A DNA stretch of 64,000 nt from Delphinus delphis (Eukaryota; Chordata; Mammalia; Artiodactyla; Delphinidae): NCBI RefSeq assembly GCF_949987515.2, contig NC_082684.1, forward strand, positions 44,482,006-44,546,005. The letters are read 5' to 3'. A program made the position numbers and the translations under genes. The notes beneath the pieces were generated by a model. That model did not search any database, was not told the origin of the DNA, and saw only the letters and a program-made list of their open reading frames with translations. Below are positions 13,300 to 29,217 of this stretch, piece by piece (position 1 is the stretch's first letter; each line of letters starts with the position of its first letter).

Positions 13300-14285
13300 G
13301 CGCCACCCCCCGCCCCCAGTTGCCTGAGCTTCGGGCTGGGAGACGGCGCTGGGGAAGAGACCGGGGCAGAGCGGGTTCCGAGGGCTGTAAGACTCCAAGC
13401 AGCAGGCGTCAAGCCTCTCGCGGGCGCCGAAGCACCTCGTAAAAACCTAAATCGAGATCACCCCTTCCCCAACCTGTAGTCGTCCCCGGGGCTTGGCGAC
13501 CGCTAGGGCCGCCCTCCGGTCCCCGCGCCCCGGAGCGCCAAGCTCGGCCGTCCGCAGGGCCACGCCTGGCACTAGGCGCCGCCGGTCGCTCCGCGCCCAG
13601 GCTTTGGGGTCTCCCCTTCGCGCGCTGGCTCTGGCAGCTAGCCGCCCCGGGTTCGAGGCGGCCAGCGCGAGGCCTGAGTTGGCCGCCCTCGCCGGGGAAA
13701 GGAAAAGCCAGAGGTGGCCGCCGCCTCCTCCCCATTGCCCAGCCTGGCGTGCTCGAAACTAGGAAAGGTTGGGATCCCCCGCGTTCAACACATACGCACG
13801 CGCGAGCACACACGCACACACTGAGAGAGAGAAGCGCGTGCACACGCACGCTTTGCTCTCCTGGCCAGAGTTGGAGAGGGGGCGCTTTGGCAAACTTGGT
13901 CGACCCGCCGGATGACCACTTGCGCACAGAGGCCCCCCTCCCTTAAACTCAGTTTTAGAAGATTCTTTTTCCCCCACGACTTTTCCGTAAGTGAATCAAA
14001 GCAGAATCCAGTCTCCGAGGCAGCCCCGTCCCTTTAGGTAAACTTCTCAAAATGCACCAGGTGGCCCTGGGTCTCCAAACCTTCCTGCGCTCGGGCGCCG
14101 CGGCCGCCCTCGCCCGGCTCCGCTCGCAGGCTGGAGAGCGCCAGGTTTGCGCGCAGACACCCGCGGTTGGGGCGCCTCCGGCCGGGCGGCGCTGCCCAGG
14201 ACCACGCGACCCGCGGGAAGGGGCGCCCGGCCCCGCGCCGCACTTGCCCAAAACTAAACCGCCTGATGACAGCCGCTCCTGGCGC
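13300..14285. promoter_or_regulatory. CpG island about 11-12 kb upstream of OTX2 coding start
   Basis: The segment is dense in CG dinucleotides, in sharp contrast with the AT-rich flanks. It contains an alternating CA/CG stretch (13785-13855). Open frames on both strands here are composition artefacts. Its role is inferred: an island of a developmental gene or an antisense transcript promoter (the human locus has OTX2-AS1). Confidence 0.6.
13785..13855 (+). repeat. Alternating purine-pyrimidine CA/CG tract
   Basis: acacatacgcacgcgcgagc, cacacgcacacac and gcgcgtgcacacgcacg in close order within a CpG island. Confidence 0.8.
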
Positions 14286-17200
14286 TTACACATTAAGAAA
14301 CCCAAATTAAGAAGTGGGTGAACTGGGGAAGGAGGGAGCCAGGGGAGTTTGCACCCTGTATCTCAGGTATGAGCACTTTTCACTGACATTGATGCAACTG
14401 CATTAGAGTTAATGGCAGCAGCCTGCTTCTCATTATTAATTGTCTTTGTGTTTGGATAAAGTATGTAATCTTCTCAGCCACACCATTAAAATAGGTTGCC
14501 TTTTCAATTAAGAACTGTCGTGAGCACAGCAGTCAATTTTCCTAATGAAGATGCATTATATTTTAACATTTTTTTTAAATAAAGGAAAATCCCAGGTTTT
14601 TATTAGACACGATTATGGAGAAATACAAGAGAGTTTCTCTAAAATGTATGCGACCATGTAGTGCATTAAACTCCAGGCTTTTAAATAAATTGAAATTTCT
14701 GCAGATAAAAGGAAAGCATGAGTATCAAATATGTTCAAACCCGCTTCATTCAGATTTCAAAAAGCAAATACGATGAGTTCATTTTTTTCAAGTGCACTTA
14801 ACAGATATAACAGATATAACAATAAAAACAAGTCAGTGACTGAAAATATGCCTGTAAACTTTCGGGGGATCCCTTCTAGTTTAGAGATAATTTGCAGATC
14901 TTAAACTAAAGCAGTGATGTTTGTTGAAAATGCACTACGCACATTTAGATAATGTGCAGTCTTTGAACAAATACCTCAGCTTGATCATTAAGGGGCAAAA
15001 AATGTTGGGGCTGTGCACTTACAATTAGTTTTTGTTTATCTGTTTTCTTCCTTGCTTTCACATTTCGTCTTTAAAAAGAGAAAAATTGAAAGCTAATGAC
15101 TCTAGCAGAACTGCTTAAAATTCTACACCTTTGTGATAAGCAACTTTTCAATTATTGTAAAAAATTAAAATCGCAAAATTCTAATGTCGAAGTTTAAAAA
15201 CTGGTCAGAAAGTTGATGCTTGGATATGAAAGTGGAAAGTTTGCATCCGTGAACAAAAATGAAAAGTGTGCGCTATTCATTTTCTAATCTTGGGAATATG
15301 GGTGCCTGTAGTAAAAAGGATCTGTCAAGATCTATGTTTTCTTTGTTAATAAAAAAAATTTAAGTTACTGTATTTTGCATATGAAATACTATTTTAGACA
15401 AACAATTCCTCTTTTTTCTTTCCCCATTCAACGTGAATACTCTCAGAGGAGCCACATTACAGAAAAGTGTTGGAGGGAAAAAAAAATAAGTCAAATTCTT
15501 CTAAATAGAAGAAAAAAGTTCCCAACAACAGCCAGGCTTTTTTTTTTTTTTCTTTGTAAGGCGACATCAGTTGGTTATTTTGCAGACATGATCTTTTCCA
15601 GGTTTTAGGTGTTATGTCTTTTAAAAACTGAACTCTTTTTAAATCAACCAGCCCTTAAAATGATCTGCAAAGAGTGGGAAATTAGATTTTCGATTAAAAC
15701 CTTATCCCATCTCGAAGGATTACTTTATATTGATTCTTAAATATGGCTACAATTGATGGGCTCTAATTAAAAATCCAAAGGAAAAGTCTGCCGTGCCCAT
15801 ATAAAAGAAGCTTTTCATATACGGGAAGTAAAGCTTGTAAAAGGTTACAAATAAAAGATTAGAGATTTATCCAAACTAGTTTAAAGCTTCACTGTGGTTT
15901 TCTTTTCTTCTTTTTTTCCTTTCTTACAAAACCATTCCCGGGTCTTTTTTCCCCCAGTTTTAAATGAAGTTTGCAAACAGGCAAGATATTGGACTGTAAT
16001 GGTTGTTTTATATCAGCTCTGTAAGCTCAAGGCTGCTGCCTGCAGTAGAATTGATTTCAAGGAAACTTCAGGACCAAGAGATGAAAATTACATAAACTGA
16101 CAGCTACCACCCTTCAACAGTCCATCCACATTCCCGTCCACACTCTCCTGACACCCAAACCCACACTCCCACCCCTCACATTGCTCTCCGTCTCTCACAG
16201 TCACACATGCCCTTCCTATCCCTCACCCTAACCCTGCTCTGCACACACCCTTGGTCCTCACACGCTTAGGGACAGGCGCATAGCTTCCAGCTCACACTCA
16301 GCTCATAAATGTCTCACAGCCCCACATCTCGCACTTGTCACACAATCTTAATCCGTTTCATTCCGGAACAACATGGTCCTCTTTTCCTCTTTTTTTTTTT
16401 TTGCATTTGGAATTTGCCTCCGACTCTTTTATCAGGACAGCACAATCCTATCTTTGAAGTCATTTCTTTCCCCCTTACCCTCTTTTTTCTGAAGCACCAG
16501 CAATGCAGGGAATAAGCGACCCAAGCTTAATTCATAAGTGATCTGTGGCCTTCTTTTTTCCCCCAATTCTGCCAGCATCGCCGATCTTTAGCTCTTGTTA
16601 AAAAATTAATTAAAGTTAATCTTGTCAAAGTTTTTAATAAAGACGTATTTTAAAACCTAATGAAAAATGACTTCTTTCTAAATATCGTGGCAGTTCTAAG
16701 GCAAGATGTGGTCCCCCACTGTCCACTGAATCACTGAAAGGATTGGAAATTAATCTTCATATTTCTGAAGTAAGTGTTCAGGGAGTCTAACTGGCTCCTT
16801 CCCCCCTGAGAGGCTGTGTTCTCACGGAATATGGGTTTTGTTCTTCATCTTCTTTTTTAATTAGCCGGAAAGAATCCTGAGATCTCTCTCCTTCCTCGTC
16901 CCACTCCTCCACTCCCCCAGTCCCCCACACCACCATACTTAATAAACTTGGAGGAAAGTTTGGAATATTTTAAACTGGCCTGGCATGTGGGGTGGAGAAT
17001 GTAAGCCCAGCTAGCACCACACGTGCATCTAGATTTCGAAATATGAATATCAGCCATATTTTGGAAACTGCATGCAAGCTCTGACAAATAATTTGATTCC
17101 CCGTGTACTGGTTTTCTGAATTTACCTTCTGAATGCTTACATCCCATATTTATAGCAAGATAATTGTACTCACGGCAATTAAAAACCATCCACTTGTTAA

Positions 17201-17741
17201 TGAAAATTACTTAAAAACATAAAGCATGCTACTAGAAGTCAGATTCATAGGAAAAAATTTAAAGACAGAGGACACAGGAAAAAAAATGTTAAACATGAAC
17301 AGAGAAAATAAAATGACCACATAGTAAGTGTACTGGAAGTTCAAGGACTTACAGAAAATCGAGTTAGACTTTTCATACAAGGAGTCTTTTTCTCCCACCA
17401 GGTGTCTAAGGTTTTCAGTACAACAGCCAGCAACCCCCACCCCCACCCCAAAGCTAGTGGCTTTTGTCCTGAACTAGAGTAGGGTTTGTGGGGACTGTAC
17501 CTGAGCCCGGCTGTCTGCAATTTCCAAATTGGCAAGAAGAGACTGGAAGATAAAGAGCATGATCTTACAGGTGAAGAGCAATTTTGCAACTTTTCCAGGA
17601 GACACCCAGGAGAAAGCTTGCTTGCTACCAACTGCTGCAGAGTCTGGGCAGAATTCCTCTAGAAAGAAAAAGAAAGTCTTTTCCCACCCCCACCCACCCC
17701 CCCGCATGCCTCTCTCTGTCTTGTTCTCTTTCTCCTCTCTG

Positions 17742-17773
<32 letters not shown>

Positions 17774-18059
17774 TCTCTCTCTCAGATCCAATCTTTTAAG
17801 AGCTTCAGCACATTGCTAAGCTAAAGGGAAATTCTCTTTGATAAAGCGGTGTTTCCAGCTTCTGGGTTTTAAAACCTAAATCTATATTCAAATCTGGCTG
17901 AAGGTGTGTTCTGGGATTTATGAAAGCCTCTTAAAGGGGTAAATTTACCAAACCGTGACAAAATCATCACAATCTTACTTTAGACATCTGAAGTGGATGA
18001 GAATTTTAAAGAGACCCTTGTTTATTTAACACTGTCCATTTCCAACTCGTGGTTTATTG
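14286..18059. other. Repeat-poor AT-rich upstream region, candidate conserved non-coding DNA
   Basis: No transposon recognised in 3.8 kb except the CT tract. Rich in homeodomain cores: TTAATTG followed by CTTTGTG near 14436, GGATTA at 15717, TAATTA at 15764, TTAATTAA at 16606 followed by TAATC and TCAAAG. Conservation cannot be tested here. Confidence 0.45.
17690..17785 (+). repeat. Polypyrimidine (CT)n tract
   Basis: Cytosine-rich sequence followed by two long (TC)n/(CT)n runs with little interruption. Explains the Ser/Leu-rich and Arg/Glu-rich open frames here. Confidence 0.95.
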
Positions 18060-19490
18060 GCCCCGAATTTCTGCGAAGTTACTAGACGAGAGGGCAAAGG
18101 AGAAGAGAGAGCTGTCTGCTCCCGGCCGCTGGAAGGGGAAAAGCCCTCCCACGCCCCCAAGGCGCCGAAATCTGCCCGTCTAACAGAACGGGGGAATTTT
18201 CAGGGCGATTCAGCTGCCCCTGCCATCTGAGAAGACGTCAGGCTGGAAGGGTTTCCCACGACTCCGGACCCCACTGCAGATAGGTCTCCCGATCTACAAT
18301 TTTTCACTCACTTTGTGGAGATCACAAGCGCGCGTTCTGATATTTCTCCACCTCACCCCGCCCCCACTGCCCCCAAGCCCTCCCTCCCGCCCTTTCCCTC
18401 CGCCAGCTGCACAACGTCCATTTTTCCCTTTCGTTCTTTGATGCTTTAAACATCACTGTGGTACAACTGGGGGGAAACACTGTACTGTCTTGGGGTAGCA
18501 AGGAGGCTCTGGCTCGTGGGATCGGGGTGGATTTGCCCTTCCTTCATCGAAAGCATGGTGACTGGCCCAGAGCTCCCTACCTACGCCGCACGGGCCAGAC
18601 CTCCTGGGGCATTTCTACCCCCCCTCCCCAATTAAAGGCCTCAGGGCAGTTGTCAAGCATTTTAGTACAGTGGGGGTGGGGTGAGAAAAAGGGTCCGTAC
18701 TCACCCTCCCCCCAGCCCGGGCCCCCTGAGAGAGTCTTGACTCCTGGGAACGCGACAGCCAACGGGTCTCTTCGGATTGGAGCGCTCGCGGAGGGCCCGG
18801 GAGGAGATAGGCAGACCCCGGGCCGCTCGAGGTCTCGCGGGGACCCGGGGCCCAGAGCTCTAGAGACACCTGCGAGGCTGGCCGCGGCCGCCGAGTGTCC
18901 AGCCTCAGGCCGAGCCGGAGACAGAGCCCAGCCGGGCTGCCGAGCGCTGGCTGCCTCGTGCGCACTCCCGTAATTCGTTAATTGCTGGAAATCCCAAGGA
19001 CGGCCACTTTTGATTACACATACAGTATAAGAACCGACAACAAAGCGACGAATTAATTAACCAACTTCATTAACATAGGTCCCCAAATTAAAAGCGGCGA
19101 GCTGTTTCTTTGGCCCACTTGCCGTGGCGGCGTGGTTGGAGGGGGGAGGGTGTTCAGGAAGAGATTTTATATTTCTTTTCCGGCTTTGGGAGTTGTGAGG
19201 CAGGAACTGCTTTCTGCTCTCCGCCCCCCATTCCCCGCGCACCGCCCCCCCCGGCCATTCACACACCCTCAGCCTGTCCACTGGGGCCTGCACCCCACCC
19301 CGCCCAATCCGTCTCGGCTTTTCTGGGGACTCAGGTCTGTCGGGCCCCGCTCTCTGTGCCAGGCGGAAAAGTTGGGCTGGGGTTCGCGCTCTCCGGCTCG
19401 GTCCCCGGGTGCCGACCCTCTCCAGCCGCTGGGCTCCCAGCCCCCGGCTCGGGCCGCGCGGGCTCGGTTAGTTCCAGGCCCCGCCGCGGC
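18060..19490. promoter_or_regulatory. CpG island about 6-7 kb upstream of OTX2 coding start
   Basis: CpG and GC content rise from about 18060 and peak at 18720-19490. An AT-rich patch full of homeodomain cores interrupts it at 18970-19090 (TTAATTG, GATTACA, AATTAATTAA, ACAAAG). No coding exon is recognised. Confidence 0.55.
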
Positions 19491-20699
19491 TGGCGTTGGG
19501 GTGGCGTTTGTTTTAACGCAGAAACTCTGATTATTTCCAGCGTGGGCCTCCCACGTCCCCTCCCTCCCCGGGTATCCTGCCGACCCCACTCTTACAGCCC
19601 CGAATCCTGACCTGGCTCCTGCTGTCTCCGCAACTGGCCCTGGGGTTAGATTCCGGGATTCGTGTTCTTTGCAGGCTGCCTTGGGCTTCTTAAAACTCTA
19701 AAAACCCTGCGCGAAAACCAGGAGCCCGGGTCTCTTGCTTGGGGGCCGGGAGACGTTTATAGGGACATAAAGAATGATAGAGACACTGAGTTTTTGAAAA
19801 TAGTTTGTTCTTGGACTTGGGTATCTGCATCTCTCTTGCCTACACGCCTACGCTTCACTCCCAGGCCTCCTTTCTCTACCCTTCCCGGTCCCCTCAGCGT
19901 GGTCTGACCCTGTTTGAGACCGCAGAGTCGTGTTTTTAACCTTCAGTCTCACTAGCTTTCTGTGTCTGTTCTACACACTTACTGCTAGCGTGGAATGTGA
20001 TAACCAGCTATCTCCCACGCTCACTCTTCTCCAACCTTGACTTAAATATTTTTATCTTCCCATATTAAGGTGTATGGGTTTCCTTTCTCTCCTTCCCTAA
20101 AACAAAAGCAAAAACAAAAGAGGGGGTGGGGGGAGAAGAGAGGAAAGGAAGAACAGGAGAAGGAAAGGAGAGGCCTCCCTGTCCATCATTTTAATTATAC
20201 AATAAGTTCACATGCTCCGGCCCATAATGTATATTTTAAGCACAGCCCAGTGTCTTTCAAGAACATTCTGGTAATGTCGGAGGCCTGGATTTGTTGCCTG
20301 CTCGTCCCCCCGTGCAGCAGCGGCCTGTTTTCCTCCCCCTGTTGTGTGTTTTTATTATTTTCCCTCTGGCTTAGATGTGTCAATCATTCTCTCCCTGCCA
20401 TTGGTTGGAGAGTTTGCGTCAAAAAGTTGCCAGAGAGGCGCTTTCTCAGCAAATCTCCCTGAGAGCGGAACCGACCTCAGCTCCAACTCAGCCTCCACTG
20501 TTATTAAAAATAAAAATCGCTAGAGAAGCCCTCCTCACGTCTACTTTGTATGTATCACAGAGGGGCCCATGCGCGTTTCGAACTCGAGCGACTTTCCTTA
20601 TTTTCTGTTCTTTAGAAAAATATTTTTTGTTGTGTTTGACTTTTCATGGAAGGGTGAAGATTGCAAGGGTTCTAACCCAATACTCTTGATTTCTTTTAG
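19491..20699. other. OTX2 far-upstream promoter region
   Basis: Moderate GC content. Holds an inverted CCAAT box (ATTGG at 20400-20404), a polypurine tract and TTAAAAATAAAAAT near 20506. The most distal OTX2 first exon may start near here; its boundaries are not resolved. Confidence 0.4.
20095..20175 (+). repeat. Polypurine tract
   Basis: About 80 nt with almost only A and G (after a CAAAA-rich start), including gggggtggggggag. Confidence 0.85.
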
Positions 20700-20769
20700 G
20701 ATAGCTGGCTATTTGGAATTTTGAAGGATAATTTGATTTTTCCCCCCCAACCTCCCATGTGGCTCTAAG
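20700..20769 (+). other. OTX2: Candidate OTX2 5' non-coding exon
   Basis: This 70-nt segment is bounded by a strong acceptor (TTGATTTCTTTTAG, ending at 20699) and a near-perfect donor (AAG|GTAAGT at 20770). It sits about 4.8 kb upstream of the start codon, about where the distal non-coding exons of mammalian OTX2 lie as I remember the gene. It contains one ATG (20757) that opens a three-codon reading frame (M-W-L-stop). The exon that would splice to it from upstream was not resolved; GTATGT at 20551 is one possible donor. Transcript evidence is lacking. Confidence 0.5.
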
Positions 20770-21284
20770 GTAAGTGTCTGTCTGTCTTGTCTGTCTGTCT
20801 ATATCCATATCTACGTGTCCCTCTGTCTACCATCATCCCAGTGCCTCTAATAGACCCACTGATGCACCTTTGAGAACGTGGAGCTCTTCTGAAGGCTGAT
20901 GTATTTTTTTTCCCTTGCAAATTTTTGAGGTGTAATAACGATCACTGCGAAAAATTTGTGATCTGGAGATAAGGGCGAGTGGGAGAAAGGGAGGGAGCGC
21001 GCTCCTGGGGTCGGTGCTTTCGCAAAACGTCGTGGAAACCCTCTGAGTCCGATGTGGGGTATTTTGAAGGGGTGTTGTTTGTGGTTTTGTTTTATGTCAA
21101 CGCCCATTCTGGGCTTCTCCTTGCTATCTTTGCGCTTTGGACATCACATGTGGTTGGGGTCATTTGGATTGATCCCAAGGACGTTTTCAGAGTCCGAGAC
21201 AAAAAGATGCAGATGTAGCTAGATGGATGGATGGATGGATGGTGATGATGATGATGATGTTGTTGTTAATAATAATAATAATTT
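20770..21284 (+). other. Putative first intron of the distal OTX2 transcript, 5' part
   Basis: Starts with the GTAAGT donor at 20770. A TCTG-repeat stretch follows. No coding signal. Confidence 0.45.
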
Positions 21285-21286
21285 GG
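21219..21286 (+). repeat. Composite microsatellite (TGGA)n-(TGA)n-(TGT)n-(TAA)n
   Basis: Four simple repeats follow one another directly: about five TGGA, five TGA, three TGT/GTT and five AAT units. Confidence 0.95.
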
Positions 21287-22649
21287 GCGCCTCCGCGCGC
21301 CCAAAGCCCGGCTTGCCGGCGGGTCGGCGGCCGCCGCTCAAGCTCCTGCCTGTCCCTAATGAACGTGAGAGGAAACCCGAGAGGATAACCGAGGAGGCGG
21401 GGAGCGCCGGCATCTCCTCCGCCCCGGCGCTCGCCGCTCGCTCTCTTCGGCCCCCTCTCCCCCAGCCAAGAGCAGCTCACCAAGGTTCTCGGCCTCTTCC
21501 AGAGGGCCTTCAAATCTCCTTTTTCTTTTTGAGCACCACTTCCCCCCACCCAGGGGGGAGAAATCCCGGGAGTGCCATATCCGCCCCCCCCCCCCAATGG
21601 CTGTTGTGTGTTGTGGTCCTAGACCGAGCGAGCGTGGAAGAGTCGTTTTCCAACGTGACTGCCGGGGACGGTTCCGGGCCCGCCCCTCGCAGCCCTCGGC
21701 GCGCACCTGGGGCGGGCAGAAGTGGCGGTGAGTGACCCCAGCTCCGCCCGAGGCCGCACGGAGCCGGGGACTGGAATCCTTCCGGTGGGAAGGCGGCCGC
21801 TCGGTTGTTCTCGGACAGGGGCCGCGGTCCGGCCTGCTTGCGCGTTCGCGCGCTCTGCTCCCAGGCTCGGGGACACCCGGGCGGCGCGGGCCGGGTCGCG
21901 CCGGGGCAAGCGGGGCGCTGAGGCCCAGCCTCCAATCTCGGTCGGCCCGGGGGAGAACCAGCAGAAGGTCTCAGCCGGCAGGCACCCAGCCTCCGCAATG
22001 AGTCGCGCCTCAAACTCCGAAGAAGTCTTCGTGTTGAAGCGTTCAAGTGACTCTTGAGGCCACAGTGTGGTTTCAGGACACACTTTTTGAAACCCAAGTC
22101 CCCGTCAGAATCCCGCCGAGTCGGCTTTTTCCTCCTTTACAGACCGAAATGGGGTGCGGGGACAGAAGGCCGAGCCGCGTTGCCTCTTGAGTGGTGGATT
22201 GCTTGGGGAGGGGACGGGGAGGTCACTCCTGGAAATTCTCCCTGCATCCCAGAGCTTCGGGGGTCAGGATTTTTCGTGCTCTCCTCAGGACTTCTTCCCG
22301 TCACCAAAGTTATTCGCACAAGAGAGGAGTTGAAGAGGAAACTCCTCCCCCCCAAAGGCAGGTAGATACCCAGACCTCTGCTCTCAGAGCTAACACCAGG
22401 GCTTTCTCCTCGCCATAATTAATAGTCAAGGCCAACCCTTTTGGCACGTTTCTTCCTCCCTCCCTCATGAGTGGCAGCGTTGTTTGATTCCCTGAGGCCA
22501 GAAACTTTCACTCGAGTTCGCCGGAGGGAGGCCCGCGCCGGCTGTTTTCTGCGCTGCCCTTATATCTCCTTTTTCTTTCTCTCTCTTCCTTTTCGTTGTC
22601 TTCCGAGCCGCAGGCAGGTCGCCAGTCCGCGTAGTTTTGTTTCCTTTCC

Positions 22650-22944
22650 ATCATGCAGAAAATTAATCAGCCCGGACGAGAAGCAGAGCTGAGCACGGCG
22701 TCCTGTAATTAAGGGACGTGTGCCCTTCGGATTATCTCGTTAGTTTATCAAGAAAACATTTATTATAATTAATTCTCGGACGAGGTAATTATTATTGAGC
22801 GAGGACACAGCAACTGGTAGATGGGCTCCTTGGAAGATGAAAAAAAAAAAAAAAAACAAGGGGGAAGGGAGGAGGGGGGAGGGGAGCGACAGATTGCACG
22901 AATTGACCGTTAGATATAAGGCAGCGCGGCCCGGGGCGGGCAAG
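22650..22944 (+). promoter_or_regulatory. Probable proximal OTX2 promoter with homeodomain-site cluster
   Basis: The stretch just upstream of the candidate first exon contains TTAATC near 22664, TAATTA at 22706, a bicoid/OTX-type GGATTA at 22729-22734, overlapping TAATTA/TTAATT cores around 22766-22775 and TAATTATTATT near 22785. A TATA-like GATATAAG follows at 22913. An 18-bp A run and a GA-rich tract (22839-22890) separate the cluster from the TATA-like box. In mouse, visceral-endoderm and cephalic-mesenchyme enhancers are reported within about 1.8 kb 5' of Otx2, so such control DNA is expected here. Confidence 0.45.
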
Positions 22945-23085
22945 CGGAGCAGGACCTCGGGCGCCGGGGCTGCGAGGCTGCAGGGCTGCCGGGCAGGGAC
23001 GCCGGACCAAGTCACTCGCGCCCGGAGGTGTAGGCGCCAAGCGGCTGCGCGGACTCGCCGTGAGACCGCCGCCCGCTCCTTCTAG
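22945..23085 (+). other. OTX2: Candidate alternative first exon of OTX2 (proximal promoter)
   Basis: A TATA-like GATATAAG at 22913-22920 lies in an otherwise GC-rich stretch. Start sites would be expected about 25-35 bp downstream. The GC-rich segment ends at a possible donor, TAG|GTAGGA at 23086, which could splice to the acceptor at 25388. Mammalian OTX2 is known to use more than one promoter. The 5' boundary is a guess from the TATA distance. Confidence 0.45.

Positions 23086-29217
<6,132 letters not shown>

Larger units (their letters stand above)
21285..23085. promoter_or_regulatory. CpG islands at OTX2 5' end
   Basis: Two CpG-rich blocks (about 21285-22130 and 22500-23085) flank a less GC-rich middle. 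They cover the candidate proximal promoter and first exon. Long open frames on both strands (up to 195 codons) are explained by the GC-rich composition and show no protein domain. Confidence 0.6.

Noticed and set aside
13409..13927. 172-codon - strand frame
   Set aside because: Lies in a CpG island with frames on all strands; Arg/Gly/Pro-rich composition only.
18458..18973. 171-codon + strand frame
   Set aside because: GC-rich artefact; no domain and no conserved start context.
21510..22097. 195-codon - strand frame overlapping the OTX2 5' region
   Set aside because: CpG-island artefact, competing with 170- and 111-codon + strand frames at the same place.
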